Shown here in pieces: positions 24,409 through 36,157 of a stretch of DNA of 64,000 bases. A program made the position numbers and the translations under genes. The notes below the pieces were generated by a model that saw only the letters and a list, made by a program, of their open reading frames with translations, was not told the DNA's origin and searched no databases. This stretch comes from Siphonodentalium dalli (taxonomy: Eukaryota > Mollusca > Scaphopoda > Gadilida > Siphonodentaliidae), in NCBI GenBank assembly GCA_032622095.1, contig CP136061.1, forward strand, positions 13,779,287 to 13,843,286, written 5' to 3'. Every line of letters starts with the position of its first letter. The stretch's first letter is position 1.

Positions 24409-25880
24409 ATTTAAGCTCCTTAGATGACGTGAGGAAACTCATTAAGTGGTTTTGGATACTCAGTGGTTATATTTGGATACAAGTTTGGTTGCTTTTGACA
24501 CTCGAAATTGTGTTCCAAATCTATTTAAATTTTATGGACACTGAATGGCCAAATCCTCGTGATATGGCGGCTCATTATCATCAGATATCTATTTAGCATG
24601 GTATATTTTTTTTCTTAAAGAATGGAAACTATCTGGTAAAATGTGGCGAAATTTTCCCAATTTGACCACTTCGGGACATCCTTTTGTCCGCTATTTTGGA
24701 TTTTGTAATGACAAAAATACTAATTTGTTTTTGTTGCGTGTTTCTGCCATCTTTATAACATAAATTTAAATTCCATGCATTGTATTTAAGTTTATATTCC
24801 ACAATGAACGAAATATCTGACAATAAAGACATACATGTAAATAGGACTTTTTTTTAAAGAACTCTCGAAAATTTTCCCCAAAGCAAATTTTAAAAATGTT
24901 GTTCCCCAGGTTCTTCCCGATAAAACGACACAAACAATTACATATTATGTATTTTCAATTGTGTTAACGCTTACACGAGAACTATGAAATGTTACTACAC
25001 TATTGATTCAGACCAAGAATCATACAGAGCTAAGCTTCAGGACTTCTACAACGAAATTCAGATAAACTTGCCAGGTAAATTTGACAGCGTGTGAACGTGT
25101 GGGGTCCATAACATTTTATTGTTTCATAAGTTTCGTTTCGCCGGGTGATTTCGTTTTGTTTACCATTCGGTCTGTGAACAATGGTGAGAGTGGAGTTAGT
25201 ATTACATTTTTAGAAGAGATACCATCTGTGCGTTTGGCAGTGCAGATATAACTATTTTTCGGGTTTTGTTTGGGTACGTTAATTCAAACCAACCATCCCC
25301 TTCTTAACACACGTCCAAAGAACAAACATTCACCCTACCCCAATAATACTTTCTCCTACATAATTAACTATAATTAGGTATTCAGTTCTGGGGGAAATGT
25401 GTTTCTTAAATGAAAACGTCACGGAATTTCGTTTCTTAAACGAGGTTTTTATGACCAGCGATAGCAGGATCAGTATTGAGGAAAAAATGAGCTTTGTCTT
25501 CGACACTATGTGCAAATAAAAGCAAATTTTCGGGTTTTGGGGGGCGGGGGTACTTTAAAGAACCCCATTCTGAAATGAAAACGCCATGGAATTTCGTTTC
25601 AGAAATTGTGTATTATTGATTAGTGATGACTAGAGCATTATTAATGAAAATCAGTGTTGTACTCGAAAGTGCAAATAGAAGTCATTTTGGGGTTTTGGGG
25701 GTAATTTAAAAAAAACCCCTCTGAAATGAAAACGACATAAAATTTCGTTTCAGAAATTGTGTATTGTTGATCAGTGATTATTGGAGCACTATTAATATAA
25801 AAATAAGCTTTGTACTCAAAAGTGGAAATAGAAGACATTTTTTTGTGAGTTTTGTCGGGTATCTGGCCCCTAAAGGCCAG

Positions 25881-26695
25881 GGGCCTGTTTCATGAAGCAA
25901 GGTCATAAGATTATCTTAAGATGGACTTAATCTAAGATCTAAGGTGGATCTTATGATGTAACTTTTCCGTTTCAAGAACGCGTTTCACAAAACAAGATTA
26001 AGTCCTACTTAAGTAGTAAGTTAAGTGCCCGCAAATTTAGACTGGTTATCGACAATTTTCTACAGTCCGGAACAAAAAAATGTGGGCTTGTTCAATCTTT
26101 ATGTACGGCATTGAGAGGTTATCGAGAAAGTGCCGAGTCCGAGTTGACATTATTGTGTGACAGGGATGCTGGATAACGGCTGTGGTGGGGGTGGGGGAAT
26201 CAGCGCATGTATCTTAGTGTCTATAGTCAGTGGCCTTATATTCGCATATGTATCTTAGACTTGTATGAGTTCCACGATGTGAATTCGAACATGAGTACAT
26301 CGCAGGCTCTTAAAATGACGAGCTTTCCGTTTACTGACGAGTGGTGGTGTCAGAAATAAGACAATATAATTATATGGATCATTGCATGACTGCGACCATG
26401 CATTCACATCGAGTTAATCCACTGAGCGCAATGATCAGACGGCGATTTTTTTTATGTGAGCCGACATAACTCGTGTATTATCGACCACCGCTCTCTACGT
26501 GTAGCAATAATCAAAACTAAATCGGCGATGTCATCAGGACACACATAGGTCATTTTTCGATTCAAAGGGAAATGAAAAATATTTGTTAGAAAAACATTTT
26601 TATTATTTTTATACTTTTTTTTATATATTTTATATAGCTATATTTATATATATATATTTATATATATTTATATATATATATTATATTATATATAT

Positions 26696-26740
<45 letters not shown>

Positions 26741-26933
26741 ATATATTTATATATATTTATATATATATTTATATATGTATATTTATATATTTTTAGATAT
26801 TTTATATAATATATATATATTTTATATATATATTTTTATATATTTTATATATTTTTATATATTTTTATACTTTTTATACTTTTTTTATTATTTTTATGCA
26901 GATGTATATCTATCGGTTGTTATACCATGCATA

Positions 26934-26990
<57 letters not shown>

Positions 26991-27002
26991 CTATATATAT
27001 AG

Positions 27003-27080
<78 letters not shown>

Positions 27081-27390
27081 ATATATATAATATAAAATAT
27101 ATATATAAATATATATAAATATCCCTAAATACCCTTTGTCGTCGTAGATCTCTCCGTAATTGCAAAATAACATAGGCTGCCATACTTGTGATCGATATGC
27201 CACTTATCACGTGAATCTTAACTTTAAGATTATCTTATGACACCTCACAGCAGTCTTAAAGTTAAGACCAAAGCTAAGACCATCTTAAGTTAAGACCTTG
27301 TTCTTGAAACGCACTTATGGCTATGAAGTTTGAACTTATGACCATCTTAAGTCCCAACTATGTCATAAGTTGCTTTCATGAAACAGGGCC
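25881..27390. mobile_element. Inverted-repeat element inserted in copy 2
   Basis: The ends are GGGCCTGTTTCATGAAGCAA on the left and GGGCCCTGTTTCATGAAAGC on the reverse of the right. Subterminal CTTAAG / CTTATGA motifs lie in both halves. CAG (25,878-25,880) and CTG (27,391-27,393) flank it and could be a degraded 3-bp CWG-type duplication, as in some Harbinger-type elements. Copy 1 is the unoccupied site. There is no transposase. About 500 bp of TA-rich sequence fills the middle. Confidence 0.75.
26614..27121. repeat. TA/TTTA-rich low-complexity tract
   Basis: Nearly pure TA with interspersed TTTTTA and TAGC. Long frames rich in isoleucine and tyrosine across it are artefacts of low complexity. 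Confidence 0.95.
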
Positions 27391-28201
27391 CTGGAATGCG
27401 GAACTTAAGAAATCGGATTTCTTTCAAACCTTTCGTACGCGATTGTGCAAATAGAACCAAGCATTCTCCCTGATTATTAGATAGTAAATTGACATTCATT
27501 ATAATTTGTAAGGGTATCGCATATCACATTTTAGTTTTAGTAGTACCGTGGCGGAGAATATCTCGTTACTTGCAGCGAGAAATACAAAACAAGTATTCAT
27601 CAGTAATATGACTATACGCTAGCGCAATAACGAACCAAAGCTAAACTACCCTCACGAGGGTAGTTGCAGCTTTAATATATTTTTTTGTATCAAAATCAGT
27701 TTATGGATTCCCATTCCCAACAAATAATATTCACATAAGTCTATGTTTCCTGTGTCGATTATCAGTATAATTACACTCTGTACACAACGGTTCGTCGAAA
27801 GAATGGACGACAATCGAAATTTCGAGTGTAAATTAGGCCAATCGTACTTATGGGTAGTCTTGATTGACAGCTAGACTATATAGGGTATAAACTACTAACA
27901 TCAAAGTGAAAAAGTTATACCTTGTCGAGAGGGGAATGTCAACCTTTTTACTGAATTTAAGCAATACATTTATTGACGTTGGGTGAGAGCTGCGACTGAG
28001 ATTCTCTATGGAGAAGAGTGTCCATTTCATAGCTGTTCATTTCATTCATAAAATGTCACCAAAATCGACGAACAACATCATCGTGTAACTTTTCCCATTG
28101 ATCGAGTTTGCCTGAACCTGCATGAATGTAGCTTCTGCTTTGTTCATAATTATGTGTTTCCCTTCGATTCCAGAAATAGTATGATATTTATGGATTATCA
28201 C

Positions 28202-29650
28202 TTGTCGGGTACTTTTGTCCGGGCAGTGTTTTGGACGGGTCAAATCGTGACCCCACCTGACCTTGACTTTCAAAAGTGACAATTCACTGTCAGATCGCAC
28301 AATTCGCCGAAAAGCAGAGGGGAAATAGCCCGGACCAATTCAAGGTCAAATCGGGTAAAACCGGATGGATTCCGACGGGTACTTTTGTCGGGTACTTTTG
28401 TCCGGGCAGTGTTTTGGACGGATCAAATCTTGACCATACCTGACCTTGACCTTCAAAATGGACCTTGACCTTCAAAATGATCAATTCGAGGTCAAATCGG
28501 GTAAAACCGGATGGATTTCGACGGGTACTTTTGTCGGGTACTTTTGTCCGGGCAGTGTTTTGGACGGGTCAAATCGTGACCCACCTGACCTTGACAATGG
28601 ACAATTCAAGGTCAAGTCGGGCATTTCGCCGAAAAGTGGAGGGGAAACAGCCCGGACGATGTCGGGTCCACCTGCTAGTCTCATATATATTTTGAAGACC
28701 TCTGTCTGTCTGTCTGTTTGTCTGTTTGTCTGTCATTAATACAAATCTACCATTCTCGACCGATCGGGACGAAACTTGGTACGTGTGTGTAGTTTGACCA
28801 GGCGGTGGTCGTTGTCGTATTGGCGAGCCCGTGCGACGCCCGTGCAGCGCATGCGCCGACGAGATCTCGGAAACGGGTGGAGCTATCGACTTGAAATTTG
28901 GTATGTGAATGTATCTTGCCCCAAATACGAATTTTATCGGGTCGCCGAGCCCGTGCGACGCCAGCTTCGCGCATGCGCAGACGAGATCTCGGAAACGGGT
29001 GGAGCTATCGACTTGAAATTTGGTTTTTGAATAGCCTGGACAGCGTCGGGCTCATCGGTTAGTCTATTATATATTTTGGGAGGTCTGTCTGTGTGTGTGT
29101 CTGTCTGTTCGCGATGGACTCGAAAACGGCCGAGCCGATTTCGATGAAACTTGGTACGTGGGGGTGCTTTCGGCCGTGGACTACATGGTCCTATTAATTT
29201 GCCCGTGCGACGTGACCTTGACCTTGAAATCGGGTCATTTCAATATCGAACGTATGGGGAGTGTCATAAGCCTATTCATTTGCCCGTGCGACATGACCTT
29301 GACCTTTAAATCGGGTCAATTCAAGGTCAAATCGGGAATTTTGATGGGATTTCGACGAAATTTGATACATAGGGTTACATTTGTCCATTGAGTGTTTTTG
29401 ACGGGTCAAATCGTGACCGCGACCTAACCTTGACCTTCAAAATGATCAATTCAAGGTCAAATCGGGTAAAACCGGATGGATTTCGACGGGTACTTTTGTC
29501 GGGTACTTTTGTCTGGGCAGTGTTTTGGACGGGTCAAATCGTGACCCCACCTGACCTTGACCTTCAAAATGGACAATTCAATGTCAAATCGCGCAATTCG
29601 CCGAAAAGCAGAGGGGAAACAGCCCGGACGAAGTCGGGTCCACCTACTAG
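28202..29650 (+). repeat. Helitron-like units, plus strand
   Basis: Three units read on the plus strand: a 5'-truncated one to CTAG at 28,675-28,678, one from 28,679 to TTAG at 29,059-29,062, and one from 29,063 to CTAG at 29,647-29,650, which a T follows. Each ends with the hairpin and GTCCACCT or CTCATCGG spacer seen in the minus-strand arrays. The middle unit contains 122-bp subrepeats with GCGCATGCGC at about 28,850 and 28,973. The last unit starts TCTATTATATATTTTGG and is the best full-length example in the window (588 bp). Confidence 0.6.
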
Positions 29651-31439
29651 TATTATATAATTATATAACTTTTTCAGAATCAATTCACATGACAAGAACA
29701 ATAGCAACCATTCATTAACTCAAAGTGGTGAAATGTGTGTAACAGTAAACCAGCAAGTGATCCAGACAGACATACTGATGGACAAAACCAAACCACTGAT
29801 AGTTATTCAGACCAAATATCCGGGTACCGCCGTTTAACAAGAGATTTTAACCAAATATTTACCATATAAATTCCCATTGCGAGCTCTTTATGAATACTGA
29901 ATAGAACATGGTGTGAAATTAACTAGTGATGGCTACGAGCAAATTTTACCTATTCACAATACAGAACGTTCATAGCACTGATTGACACAAAAGCTTATAT
30001 TTTGGTACTAATACGTGTTAACCGTATTCGTGAATAAATCGATTTGCCATTGATCTATTTGAATGATGTTTCATGTCACCAAGATAGATGAGAGTGGATG
30101 AATTTAGTGTCGACTTGTTTTTGCTCCTTCAAAAATTGGCAGATGCTTCGGCGATCAATCCATTACCGTTCAGTACTTCTGAGTAGCTATATGAACTATA
30201 CTACTGGAAGTCGCATGATTTTCGCGAAAAACTGGTGTTCCTCAAAATTTCACCTTCATGGTATACTGTAATTTATGCACACCGACTGTTACCTATTCAC
30301 GACCAGAGCAAAGCCTAAGCGCGCTGAGTGGGGTCGCGATAAATACATGTAGTGTTAAATATATTCTTGGCGTGCCTGCCTCCCTAAACATAGTTGGCAG
30401 TGTTATGCAATTTTATGTCTGATATCACGATAACTTGATCAAACATCAAACAGTTGCATTACTGTCTGGTATATGGATCTCTCGAAACAATATAACGATA
30501 GACTTAAAAAACAGGTTTGGCCGTTGTTCACGTGTTACGGCCCTTGTTATTTTTTTATTTAATTATTTAAAGCTAGTTGATGAACATGAACGCGATAACT
30601 CGAACAAACTTCAACCGGTGTCATTCATATCTGGTGAAATGATCTGTCACAACAATATCTCGATCGAGGTTTGTCCCATGTGTACCCTGACTTAGTTTGT
30701 CTATTGTTTAGCAATTTTATGACCGTCATTGCAATTTTAGTGATTCTCAGTCGGACGGATTCTCTCTAATGGACAGAAATACTCGGCGAGCACCAAATTC
30801 GATTCTCAACCCTTGTTTTATGTTTTTGCTGCATTTGTAATATCTATGCAGCAGCTAAATATTTTTTCTGCTGTATATCATCTTTATGTTGCTGTATCCA
30901 TATAATACCATAACCTATCCATATATGACATGAATAGCAATTCAAAAAGATTCCATTAAACAAAAGTAATCATATACAACAATTCTAATTTGTAATGTAT
31001 TTATGTACATGTGTACATATATAAATAATACACATTCCACATGAACCCCTTGGGGTGACAAATGGAATGTTTGTCAGTCTACTGATGAATCGATTCTTTT
31101 CAGTTGAGTCATCTGTATGAGGGTGTCCCCGCCAGTTTCTAATACTATACGGTGGATGATTCGGGTGATTTTGAAGTGGTACTCTGGATTCATACCCCTC
31201 TGTTGACTATAGTACTCTGGATTCATAGAGTATGCCAATTGTAACCGTTATTCAGGATTCAACAACAATGCTTGTATGCAGCTTGTAAGCACCAGATTGT
31301 TCAAATGTAGATTATTTCATAGCCAGAATTATATAGTGTGATAAAAGTTAGTCTCATACCTCTTGGCGTGTTGAAGTTATATACATTACTTGTAAAATAA
31401 CCATGAGAGAATACACTTCTTGGTTTCTTAGGCCAACAC
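29651..31439. other. Unassigned AT-rich DNA
   Basis: No gene is supported. A small imperfect direct repeat of about 75 bp (CGATAACTTGATCAAAC... and CGATAACTCGAACAAAC..., near 30,428 and 30,593) accounts for the 86-residue frame at 30,435-30,695. Confidence 0.55.
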
Positions 31440-33330
31440 GAAGCAAACTCTATGGAGGGAAACTTAAAAGATATTGAGTGTGCAGTGGCAATTCAAAATG
31501 AATAATGACAAATATCCAGGCTCTGATAGCTATACTGTTCAGTTTCATAATTTGTGTTGGAAAGAAATTGGGGAATATGTTATAAACTCTTTGAACTTAG
31601 GTTTTGGGGCACAAAAATGATCTATAACACAAAGATGTGGGATAATAAATTGCATTCCGAAACGGAATAAATTACGATTCTATAACAACTGGAGGCCAAT
31701 ATCTGCTAAATGTTGATACTAAAATTGTATTAAACACTTAAACAAACATGACTTCAAATACTCAATTATTTTTTCTTTCTGGCAGTCCACAAATGAATCA
31801 AACAAGAATTTTATTTGAAATACTGGGGAAATGTGACGAACAAAACATCCCCAGTATCATGATGTTTGAATTTAAAAACGCCTTTGACTCGTTGGAGTTG
31901 AGGTTTTTGGAAAAATGTATGAAAATCCTAAAATTTGGTCTGGACATAGTACTGTGGACAAAAACATTCTATGCATATAGTGTCAGTAACACTCAAAATA
32001 ATGGTAACCTGTCATAAAATAGACATGTTCAGGGTCAGATTGCGACAAAGGATGCATTTCCCTATCTATTTATTATTGCCATTATTTCCTCAGTGCAATT
32101 CGTATATAATAAAAACATAAATGGACTTAACAACAATGGCCCGGAATTTTGTCACAATGTGCAGATTATATGATATGATCCTCTTTCTCTGGGATGACAA
32201 TCTTATTATGGTCATTACATATTTGCAAAACGTACCAGACTTGAAAGATAAATTTGACAAACAATAGCTGTCTGGATTGGATCCAAGAGATATTGTGGAG
32301 AAGTTAAAACGACAAACGAACCAGTTGTGTGGAACCATAATCATTCAGTTACCATTGTATATAGTTTGTCCTCTTCGGTACAGAATGTGTAGAAACAATT
32401 ACAACAAAAAACTAAAGAAAATTTAAAACCTACTCAATGGTTGGTCGTCCAGACAGTTAAGTCTAATGTTAAGACAACAGTAACATTAGCATTCCATATT
32501 CCCTCAAACATTGCATAACAATTTTACCATCGCCTTCATGAAATGTGTTCGATAGCATAACTTTCTGTGGTCAAGAAAAATTCGTAAATTTAAGAGAAAC
32601 ATTAATAAAATTGATAAAGGAGGCTTGGTCTTTTCCCACATGGAATCTGTTGGAACTTTAACATTGACAGACTGGAAAACAATTATTCAAGATCGACTGG
32701 AACCAGTTGGATGAAACCAAATTTTGAATTTGAACAAAGATGGCTTGAATTTAATTAGCCAGAATGTTATCACATTTTGGAAGAATGTCTTAATGCCTGG
32801 TCCCTTTCAAATCAAGACATCACCACAACCCCTGAACACATGTTACAAACAATATTTTTAAATACAACCATTACTATCGATCGCAGAAGAACAGTGGACA
32901 AAACATCGGTTATATTTGTCAATGATTTAATGAAATATTAAGGAAAAAGCAAATTCACTCATATAAAATATGAAATTATTGAAACTGACACCGCACTGAC
33001 AAGATATGTAAGGTAATATATCATCTATTTCTGGAAAAGTTTATACAAACTTCAAATAAAGTACAATCAAAACGGCAAGAACGTATTGGAATGACAGTCA
33101 GTGATAGAGACAAACTTTACAACAAAATATACAAAATAACTGATGACAAAGGGCTTCACACTTTATTCAAAGATATACTTTTACACATATTCAAAGTTAT
33201 TCAAATGTTAAATATCAGAAACTGAGTTATGTACATTATGTAGCAACAGGAAGGAAACTGTGCTGCACTTATCTTTTGAATGCTCCATGTAAAAAATCAA
33301 TTTAGCTGTAGTTTAAGGATAAATTTAAGC
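31440..33330 (+). pseudogene. Decayed LINE reverse transcriptase (L1/Tx1-like)
   Basis: Non-LTR retrotransposon ORF2 relic. Reading across frames shows, in order, NDKYPGSDSYTVQFHN-like and WKEIGEY residues (about 31,500-31,580), a NWRPIS-like motif (about 31,690), and an 89-residue open piece (31,748-32,017) with QTRILFEIL and MMFEFKNAFDSLE, which corresponds to the catalytic-aspartate region of the RT. The first aspartate of the usual IDFEKAFDS motif is replaced (EFKNAFDS). A GQIATKDAFPYLF-like stretch follows, and a cysteine/histidine remnant near 33,235-33,290. Stops and frameshifts occur throughout. It cannot be functional. The L1/Tx1-like assignment is by motif style only. Confidence 0.65.
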
Positions 33331-34140
33331 TAAAATATGATTTAACACTAGATATTACTCAACATTATTTACTACTAATCAATTCAACTAATCAATTCCA
33401 TAACGTGATTGACTTATGTTTATAATTGTAACCAACGCAGATTGAAATCGGCTCACACAAGTTGGATACAACATGAAATCTACTGCTTGGACGTCTGCAT
33501 ACTGTGAAATATATTTTAGGGAACATGTAATAAATACGGAATATATTACCTGCATAATGTGTCCTATGTTATAAAGTATCCATCTAAAAGTTACCAAGTT
33601 TTGAACTTGTGTACTATGATCTCTGCAAAGCGGTATTCGAGAATTATGGAATGGTAGTGTTTAAGATATTCTGAAGAAATCGTTTATTAGATTGGGTAAA
33701 AATTCTTTATTGAACAATGTATTTTTTCGATGATTTTATGATTTTCGTTCCATTTTCAGGCAGAAATATGCAGCGACAATTCAACAAAACAACACAAGGG
33801 TGCTGTCAATATTGGAAAATCAGAAGATAGGACTCAACTTACCATCATTAAAATAGGTTGGCCAGAGTACATGCTACTCAACTTACACGATGGTACCGCA
33901 CCCGTTCTGGTGCACTATGGTAAGTACCGGTGCCACAGGGATGGCACCAATTGGCACCGCTCATCTATATAATGTTGATACCGCCGACTGTAATTTTAGT
34001 CTTAGAGTCAAGGTTATTTGCAAGACATCTATGGACTTTGAATATAATGAAAATTATTATAATAACTGTAAGGACTCCTCTTTCTCATATACTTATTCAC
34101 AGTAAGCTCTGATTTTTATGCAATCAGTGCTAATCGTTAC
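33331..34140. other. Unassigned AT-rich DNA
   Basis: No open frame of interest. A short tract rich in GGCACC/GGTGCC lies near 33,895-33,965. Confidence 0.55.
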
Positions 34141-34439
34141 ACTTTAAATAAAAACGTAACACTCTTATTGGAAATTTTCGGCCACATGGCCTTCTTCAAC
34201 CAAAACAAGTTATACAGGTACAATTAATATTAATGTTGACTCCAATTTAACAAGTCCGTTTGTTAGTCACACATTTGCTTCGACGGACGGTTGTGCCTCG
34301 GTCGACGATGACGTAATTACATGACGTTCCTTTCACCTGTGCCGTGAATTCGATTGCGAATTCAGTCTATTCGGAATTCGCGTGTCCATTCGCCTGATTG
34401 GTGCCTCTTCCGTCACAAGACGCAACTGTAGTCCACCAT

Positions 34440-34628
34440 TTACCATGTCCAAAACGAACACATTAGGTCACGGGCACAATGTCCATTTGAATTGAAATGA
34501 GAATAAGCAGGCTTCTTAATATTGCCAATATCCCGGATATGTTCTTTCATCCGTTCCCCTAATGTGCGTTCTGTTTCACTTTCACCAATACAAACACCTA
34601 TACCGCATTTCCTACATGACAAACATTA
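34440..34628 (-). pseudogene. GIY-YIG endonuclease fragment of a Penelope-like element
   Basis: About 60 residues read CRKCGIGVCIGESE, then an arginine/glutamate-rich helix (GERMKEHIRDIGN), then HFNSNGH. This matches the order of the GIY-YIG nuclease domain that Penelope-like elements carry after their RT: cysteine pair, YIGE-like strand, RxxEH helix. The tyrosine of YIG is cysteine here. It is truncated at both ends and has no RT nearby. Confidence 0.6.
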
Positions 34629-34751
34629 AACCACATTTTGAGGTTTACAACGTCATATAATTACGCCATCGTCGACCGAGGCACAAGCGTTGAAGCAAAG
34701 TGTGACTATCAAACGGACTTGTTAAATTGGAGTCAACATTAATATTGGTTG

Positions 34752-34757
34752 TACCTG
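34752..34757 (+). repeat. Target-site duplication, left (TACCTG)
   Basis: Exact match to 48,728-48,733. Joining the flanks with a single TACCTG gives a sequence that matches the reverse complement of 34,141-34,262 without a gap. Confidence 0.85.
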
Positions 34758-34984
34758 TGATGATACCCCGCCCGTTTGGTGTCAGTCTAGACAGGTTGAC
34801 CTACATTCTCTGCAGTACATGGAGTTTGACCTATATTCTCCGCCCACGCGTCGGTCTATTTGTATACCGGTTGGACATGTCCGGACATGACCCGCTGGTT
34901 ATATCTAGACTTCTCCATATGCATGGTATATTATCTACATGTATATCACGTGATGATCTCGGTGGGGTAGCTTCAGTCTTGAAT

Positions 34985-35095
34985 GTTAAAGTGACACTAG
35001 GCTCTCAATGGGGATGATTATTAAAGTGACACTCACTATGGATGAATGTTAAAGTAACACATGGCGCACACTGTGGGATAATGTTAAAGTGACAC
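34985..35095 (+). repeat. Subterminal TTAAAGTGACACT repeats, left arm
   Basis: Four spaced copies of TTAAAGTGACACT (one with AGTAACAC) within about 110 bp, close to the element end. Mirrored at about 48,390-48,500. Short subterminal repeats are often protein-binding sites in DNA elements, but here that is only a suggestion. Confidence 0.75.
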
Positions 35096-35097
35096 TC

Positions 35098-35235
35098 GCG
35101 TTGAAAACTTCAAAAATTTCAAAAAGTTCAAAAAGTTCAAAAAGTTCAAAAATTTCAAAAAGTTCAAAAAGTTCAAAAAGTTCAAAAAGTTCAAAAAGTT
35201 CACAAATTTCACAAATTTTCACAAATTTCAAAAAA
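35098..35235 (+). repeat. 9-bp tandem array (TTCAAAAAG), left arm
   Basis: About a dozen units of TTCAAAAAG with a variant TTCAAAAAT. The variant sits at a different unit in the mirrored array (48,250-48,387), although array length is the same. The serine/lysine-rich frame across it is a low-complexity artefact. Confidence 0.9.
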
Positions 35236-35391
35236 CTTCAAAAATTAAACAAAATTCAGGATTTAGTCAAAAATATGGCTTGTTACCATTCATCGGAAAG
35301 CTATGGGGGTACGGTGGTAAGCGCCACCGAAAACAGCAAGTGAGCGAGGGAAAAAAGAGAAAAATAACATGACAAGTGGTACATAGTACAA

Positions 35392-35397
35392 TTTATT
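35392..35397 (-). promoter_or_regulatory. AATAAA polyadenylation signal, left gene copy
   Basis: TTTATT on the plus strand is AATAAA for the minus-strand gene, 8 bases after its stop codon. The mirror is at 48,088-48,093. The sequence matches the canonical signal, but it is so close to the stop that the 3' UTR would be very short. Confidence 0.5.
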
Positions 35398-35404
35398 ATA
35401 TTAA

Positions 35405-36157
35405 CTAGTCACTGTCACTTTCGTCCGAATTGTCATCACTTTCGTCAGATGTGTCATTTGTTTCGTCCATGAACTTTTCTAGCAATGGTCTGTACTTTAA
35501 TATTGACATTTTCACTGCATCACGATCTTCAAAACCATTCTTTATATATTTCTCCACTTTATCCATGACACTGTTGTGTAGAGTACCATTGCGCAGCCAC
35601 ATATTCTTTATTATTGTCCAAGCATAAACATTCATAAATAGCCTCATGCCTTCAGTTTTAAGATCTGTACTTTTAAGGTCCTTGTCAGCTTGTACTTTTG
35701 CCTCTTTTTCTGTCGAGCCATTTTCCATATACGTTTCCACGTTATCACTCCATGCTTCTTGTGCTTTATCTCTACTCTCATCACACAAACTTTTGAAGTA
35801 TTCATCTTCATTCGATTTAATTTTCTTATTCTGACTATCATCCGTGTCTTCAGTTAATTTTCGTTTTAACTTATTTTCTTGACACCAGTTTTTTACGTGT
35901 CTCTGGACATCATGCTGATCTTCGAACAAAAGCCCACAGTCATTGCAAGGGTACGATATGTCTTCTCGAATGCCTATGTTTTTATGGTTTTCTTTATTAA
36001 TTTCATTGATCTCACCAGGTGTCCTTATGTCCTTAGTATAGCCATTATGTTGACCCTGGGGCACAATATAATTATATGTCATGCACTCCCGTTGACCAGG
36101 GAGATCTCTGTCATCATATTTCATCTCATTCCGTTGATCCACGAAAATATTACTCAT
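35405..36157 (-). CDS. 250-residue zinc-finger, acidic-tail protein (left arm, intact)
   Basis: The only sizeable intact frame in the arm, reading outward from the centre. Residues 1-68 are polar. About residues 70-91 form a single zinc finger, CNDCGLLFEDQHDVQRHVKNWC, with spacing C-x2-C-x12-H-x4-C, a C2HC variant of the C2H2 fold. A basic stretch KLKRKLTEDTDDSQNKKIK (a possible bipartite nuclear signal) follows. A helical, charged middle contains EAWSDNVETYMENGSTEKEAK and VMDKVEKYIKNGFEDRDAVKMSILKYRPLLEKF. The last ~18 residues are Asp/Ser/Glu only. This suggests a nuclear nucleic-acid-binding protein. From memory, multicopy invertebrate proteins share this finger-plus-helix layout, but I cannot name the family. 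The start is the first ATG of the frame. No transposase or polymerase motif. Confidence 0.7.
   Translation of the reverse strand: MSNIFVDQRNEMKYDDRDLPGQRECMTYNYIVPQGQHNGYTKDIRTPGEINEINKENHKNIGIREDISYPCNDCGLLFEDQHDVQRHVKNWCQENKLKRKLTEDTDDSQNKKIKSNEDEYFKSLCDESRDKAQEAWSDNVETYMENGSTEKEAKVQADKDLKSTDLKTEGMRLFMNVYAWTIIKNMWLRNGTLHNSVMDKVEKYIKNGFEDRDAVKMSILKYRPLLEKFMDETNDTSDESDDNSDESDSD

Larger units (their letters stand above)
24409..28201 (+). repeat. Segmental duplication, copy 2 (interrupted)
   Basis: The second copy of 21,441-23,679, with only scattered substitutions. It is longer because of an extra ~120 bp near 24,841 and the element at 25,881-27,390. It ends at GGATTATCAC, directly against the Helitron-like block at 28,202. 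Confidence 0.85.
34141..34757 (-). mobile_element. Penelope-like element relic, part interrupted by the palindrome
   Basis: A flank at about 34,141-34,262 recurs in inverted orientation at about 34,665-34,757, and continues after the palindrome at 48,734-48,800. Such end repeats with a GAAGAAGRCC...GGYCGAAA pattern are typical of Penelope-like elements, and a minus-strand GIY-YIG-type fragment lies between them. The reverse transcriptase is absent, so only end repeats and an endonuclease remnant survive. The palindrome inserted into the right-hand end repeat. Confidence 0.7.

Noticed and set aside
26583..27210. 135- and 91-residue frames rich in Ile and Tyr
   Set aside because: Direct translation of a TA microsatellite inside an inverted-repeat element.
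30435..30695. 86-residue frame as a gene
   Set aside because: It runs across a small direct repeat, with no motif and no coding-like features.
35089..35343. 84-residue Lys/Ser-rich frame and its mirror near 48,142-48,396
   Set aside because: Translation of the 9-bp tandem array. No support for expression.
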